Source of the DNA: CAZUZD01 sp964624465
GTDB lineage: Bacteria; Planctomycetota; Planctomycetia; Isosphaerales; Isosphaeraceae
Length of the DNA stretch: 7,086 nt
Direction of reading: 5' to 3'
NCBI GenBank assembly: GCA_964624465.1
Contig: CAZUZD010000310.1
Location: 1 to 7,086 of the forward strand
The notes under the pieces were generated by a model. It had not been told where the DNA came from. It worked only from the letters and a program-made list of their open reading frames with translations, and did not search any database. Shown here piece after piece: positions 4,888 through 7,086 of this stretch. Position 1 is the first letter of the stretch, and every line of letters begins with the position of its first letter. Position numbers and translations under genes: made by a program.

Positions 4888-6342
4888 CTACTCCTTGCTC
4901 TCCTGATCGCCACGTACGCCCCGCAGCTTCTCGCGGATGAACTTCGTCACCTCTTCGTTGTCACCGGCCGTCTCGATCGGTCTCAGGTTCGCTTCCGCCT
5001 GTTCGGCGCAGGCCAGTGCCGCTGCGCGGCGGCCCGCCTTGCTCAGGACCAGCGCCTGTTCCGCGAGGAGGTTCGCCCGGACCAACGCCGTCAGTGACTG
5101 CACACCCAGCGCGGAGTCCAGGATCGCGACCGCTTCGGTCTGCCGACCGAGGCGTGCGAGCAGGCGGGCGCGGAAGACCTCCGTGTCGAGCCAATGGTCC
5201 GTCCCCACCTCGACAAACCGCCGCGAGGCTTCCCACGCCGCCAGCGCCTCGGCGGGCCGATCGGCGCCGGACAGACCGTCGGCTTTGTCCCGGAGGAATC
5301 CCCACGCGACCGCGTGGTCGTCGACCCCCTCAGCGATCAGCCTGTCATAGACCGCCACCATCTCATCGATCCGCCCGAGCTGTCTGAGATGGAACGCGAC
5401 CCTGGTGCGAATCCGCCGAATCTCTTCGGACGAATAGGATTCATCCTTGGTCAACTCCGTGGCGTAGGCCAGCGCCGCTTCATTGAGGTTGCCCCATTCG
5501 AGGTAGGTGAGGCGGGTCCGCTGCAACCGCTTCCGCAGTTCGGCAGACCCGGCTCGCCCCAGGGCTTCGTCCACGAGCTTGAGCGCCGCGCTGGTCCCCT
5601 CGTCCTTCATGGCGGCGGCAAACCGGGCGTGCAGCTCCGCGAGCTGACCCTGCTCCGCCGCAGCTCCGAGAAGGCTGCGATATTTCTCCCGGAGTCCGGT
5701 CTCGTTCGCCGGGTCGAGATCGAGGATCTGATCGATCTCCGGGCGATAAAATCGGACCAGCACGTCGCGCTGCGCCTCGGTAAAGCTCCCGTCGGCAGCG
5801 ATTCCCATCGTGGCGAGCGCCGCATTCAGACAACATGCCTTCTCGACGCCATGCGCCGTCACCGCTTTTGACAGGGCCGCATCGCGCAGCCGACGGGCCT
5901 CGCGAAGCTGGCCCAGGTGACGCCCGTATGCCGCGGCCCCGATTCCCAGGTGCCCCATGACGGCATAGGGCCGCCCATTCGCTTCGGCAAGGAACACGGT
6001 GGGAAAGGCCTGGACGCCGTAGCTCGCTCTCCATGCCATGAGATTCTGCCGTTGACCAGGCGGAAGGTCCTCGTCGGATTGCGGGAACTCCAACTTCACG
6101 AGGACGAACGGGGCAGTGCTTTCGACGAACTCGGCCCGGCTGAGCACGTCGCTCTCGAACTGGACGCAGGGTCCGCACCACGCGGTCCCCGTGAAGAGGA
6201 TGAACAGATCCTTGCCGTCCCTCACGGCGAGGCGTTTCGCCTCATCCAGGTGGCTCAGCCACCTGTCGCCCGCCATCGCTGTGCCGGCATGCAGAAACCA
6301 GAATCCGAAGACAACCGCTCCGCGGAGAATCGCTCGGGGCAT
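4888..6342 (-). CDS. Exported thioredoxin-fold protein with helical TPR-like tail
   Basis: This 484-residue protein starts with a signal peptide (1-24, MPRAILRG n-region, hydrophobic core, AMA cleavage site before GDRW). A thioredoxin-like domain follows at roughly 28-150: the redox motif WCGPC at 55-59 (C56, C59), a VLVKLEFP strand, and the FPT cis-proline motif with P114. The domain resembles the thioredoxin_7/DUF255-like class found in many planctomycete secreted proteins. From about residue 220 to 470 the protein is Ala/Leu/Arg-rich with repeated helical hairpins (LNEAALAYATEL, RIDEMVAVYDRLI, RPAEALAAWEASRRF, RQTEAVAILDSAL, RRAAALACAEQAEANL) that look like degenerate TPR repeats and probably bind a partner. 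Intact cysteines indicate a periplasmic thiol-disulfide role; direction (oxidase, reductase or isomerase) cannot be told. The start is supported by GAGG 7 nt upstream. It stands alone, 403 bp after lon and 525 bp before the sulfatase, so a link to sulfatase folding is only a guess. Confidence 0.9.
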   Translation of the reverse strand: MPRAILRGAVVFGFWFLHAGTAMAGDRWLSHLDEAKRLAVRDGKDLFILFTGTAWCGPCVQFESDVLSRAEFVESTAPFVLVKLEFPQSDEDLPPGQRQNLMAWRASYGVQAFPTVFLAEANGRPYAVMGHLGIGAAAYGRHLGQLREARRLRDAALSKAVTAHGVEKACCLNAALATMGIAADGSFTEAQRDVLVRFYRPEIDQILDLDPANETGLREKYRSLLGAAAEQGQLAELHARFAAAMKDEGTSAALKLVDEALGRAGSAELRKRLQRTRLTYLEWGNLNEAALAYATELTKDESYSSEEIRRIRTRVAFHLRQLGRIDEMVAVYDRLIAEGVDDHAVAWGFLRDKADGLSGADRPAEALAAWEASRRFVEVGTDHWLDTEVFRARLLARLGRQTEAVAILDSALGVQSLTALVRANLLAEQALVLSKAGRRAAALACAEQAEANLRPIETAGDNEEVTKFIREKLRGVRGDQESKE

Positions 6343-6349
6343 TGTCCTA

Positions 6350-6353
6350 CCTC
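6350..6353 (-). promoter_or_regulatory. Shine-Dalgarno site of the thioredoxin-like gene
   Basis: On the minus strand GAGG precedes the ATG at 6342 by 7 nt, with AGGA overlapping the spacer. This fixes the start, which also opens a complete signal peptide. Confidence 0.65.
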
Positions 6354-6437
6354 GGGTTCAGCGTTCGATGGATCGCCGGGTGTGCTCGGATCGAATGCGT
6401 CAGGCAGGCTTTGCAACGCCCGAGAAGGACGGTTGTC

Positions 6438-6564
6438 ACAGGAGCGATTCTCTCACGAAATCCTTGCGCGCTCGACCATTTGCCCGTCGATACGTCCGGC
6501 GGCCGATGCCGGACGACACCACTTGCTCACCCTCAACCATCACCCGTCCCGAACAGGAGCGATT
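6438..6564. repeat. Pair of 12-bp direct repeats upstream of the thioredoxin-like gene
   Basis: ACAGGAGCGATT occurs at 6438-6449 and again at 6553-6564, 115 bp apart and in the same orientation (AATCGCTCCTGT when read toward the gene). The flanks differ. The copies lie 96 and 211 nt upstream of the start codon at 6342, positions compatible with regulator sites. Two copies alone are weak evidence. Confidence 0.35.
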
Positions 6565-6630
6565 TTGAGGCTCAACCGGCTCGCGAAACCTCAAGGTCCT
6601 TCCGCGACGATCGACCAAAGGGCGAACCTG

Positions 6631-6663
6631 GGTAGCCCGGACGACTTGGTCGTCCGGGCTACC
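6631..6663 (-). terminator. Perfect 15-bp hairpin after lon; terminator or REP-like palindrome
   Basis: GGTAGCCCGGACGAC (6631-6645) pairs without mismatch with GTCGTCCGGGCTACC (6649-6663) around a 3-nt loop (TTG on the plus strand). It starts 82 nt past the lon stop codon. The minus strand after the stem (CAGGTTCGCC) has no T-run, so it is not a textbook intrinsic terminator. A perfect arm of this length with a minimal loop is also typical of REP-type palindromic units. It certainly would form a very stable RNA hairpin. Confidence 0.6.
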
Positions 6664-6745
6664 GGTTGGTGGGTGACGAGGGCTGGTGCGAGCGAGGCCG
6701 GTCGCCTGGGCCCGGGTGGCGCAGGACTGGGCTCAACTCCGAGCC

Positions 6746-7086
6746 TCAATTCGAGGGATTTCCGTCGGTCCTGGTCGTCGCCGGCGTGCTGGCCGATGCC
6801 GCGGCCACGCCGTCGAGACCGGCGGCGGGCAGCAGGGCGACGGCGAAGACCTCGTCGAGGGTGGCCACGGGGTGGAAGGTGAGGACCTGGCGGACCTCGT
6901 CGGGGATGTCTTCCAGGTCGGCCTCGTTCTGCAACGGCAGGACGATCTGGGTGATGCCGGCGCGGTGGGCGCCCAGCACCTTTTCCTTGACGCCGCCGAT
7001 GGGCAGGACGCGGCCGCGGAGGGTGATCTCGCCGGTCATGGCGAGGTCCTTGCGCACCGGGCGGCCGGAGAGGGCCGAGGCCAGGT
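6746..7086 (-). CDS. lon: ATP-dependent protease Lon, C-terminal fragment (cut by window edge)
   Basis: The last 112 residues of a Lon protease are present, with the first full codon at 7084-7082; the 5' part lies outside the window. Lon is a cytoplasmic AAA+ serine protease that degrades misfolded and regulatory proteins. The fragment is the end of the proteolytic domain. SALSGRPVRKDLAMTGEITL and RGRVLPIGGVKEKVLGAHRAG are unmistakable; the second lysine of GGVKEK (about 6980-6982) corresponds to the catalytic Lys of the Ser-Lys dyad (K722 in E. coli). The catalytic serine is upstream and not seen. NEADLEDIPDEVR and LDEVFAVALLPA close the domain. A tail of about 24 residues, rich in Ala, Ser and Thr and ending DGNPSN, extends beyond the usual end. 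An apparent GTG start at 7057 is only an internal valine. A strong hairpin lies 82 nt downstream. Confidence 0.96.
   Translation of the reverse strand, partial: LASALSGRPVRKDLAMTGEITLRGRVLPIGGVKEKVLGAHRAGITQIVLPLQNEADLEDIPDEVRQVLTFHPVATLDEVFAVALLPAAGLDGVAAASASTPATTRTDGNPSN

Larger units (their letters stand above)
6343..6745. other. Intergenic region between lon and the thioredoxin-like gene
   Basis: No gene is supported in this 403-bp gap. It holds the perfect 15-bp hairpin at 6631-6663, two copies of a 12-bp direct repeat (6438-6449 and 6553-6564), and presumably the promoter of the thioredoxin-like gene, for which I found no clear -35/-10 pair. The stretch is less GC-extreme than the coding regions around it. 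Confidence 0.6.

Noticed and set aside
155..6342. A single operon of thioredoxin-like protein and two sulfatases
   Set aside because: Gaps of 380 and 525 bp with hairpins and repeats between the genes make independent transcription more likely.
5917..6882. 321-residue plus-strand open frame spanning the gap and two gene ends
   Set aside because: It crosses the thioredoxin-like gene, the intergenic hairpin and the lon end on the opposite strand, and shows no domain.
1..7086. CRISPR array, tRNA, rRNA, insertion sequence or phage attachment site
   Set aside because: I saw no regularly spaced repeats, cloverleaf, rRNA signature, transposase or integrase motif on either strand.

Overview
The window is very GC-rich bacterial DNA with strong G/C preference at third codon positions. 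Two exported formylglycine sulfatases lie side by side, next to an exported thioredoxin-like/TPR-like protein of a type common in Planctomycetes. Wide, structured intergenic gaps separate the genes. Together this suggests a planctomycete, most likely of the Isosphaeraceae type. That is inference from gene content and composition; no taxonomic marker gene is present.

All four recognisable genes are on the minus strand. In transcription order they are: the C-terminal end of Lon protease (6746-7086, cut by the window edge), an exported thioredoxin-fold protein with a helical-repeat tail (4888-6342), a large PAS/AtsA-type arylsulfatase with a C-terminal beta-rich domain (2011-4362), and an arylsulfatase B-like sulfatase (155-1630). 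Both sulfatases keep every catalytic residue I could locate. They probably desulfate extracellular or periplasmic sulfated substrates, but the substrates cannot be read from sequence. The thioredoxin-like protein is probably a periplasmic thiol-disulfide protein. No sulfatase-maturating enzyme, glycosidase or transporter is in view, so this is not a visible complete polysaccharide-utilisation locus.

The gaps are 380 bp (1631-2010), 525 bp (4363-4887) and 403 bp (6343-6745), so the genes do not form a compact operon. Each gap contains a strong hairpin that begins 77-82 nt after the upstream stop codon: 6631-6663 after lon, 4788-4810 after the thioredoxin gene and 1879-1930 after the AtsA-type sulfatase. 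None has a T-tract. The two gaps upstream of the sulfatases also share a 53-bp near-identical repeat (1818-1870 and 4678-4730) with its own small fold-back. A short coding-like stretch on the plus strand (4556-4696), running into the second repeat copy, may be a gene remnant.

The first ~105 bases are runs of G and C of doubtful quality, probably a contig end. I saw no tRNA, rRNA, CRISPR array, transposase or clearly novel multi-gene system. The most interesting material is the intergenic repeat and hairpin architecture.
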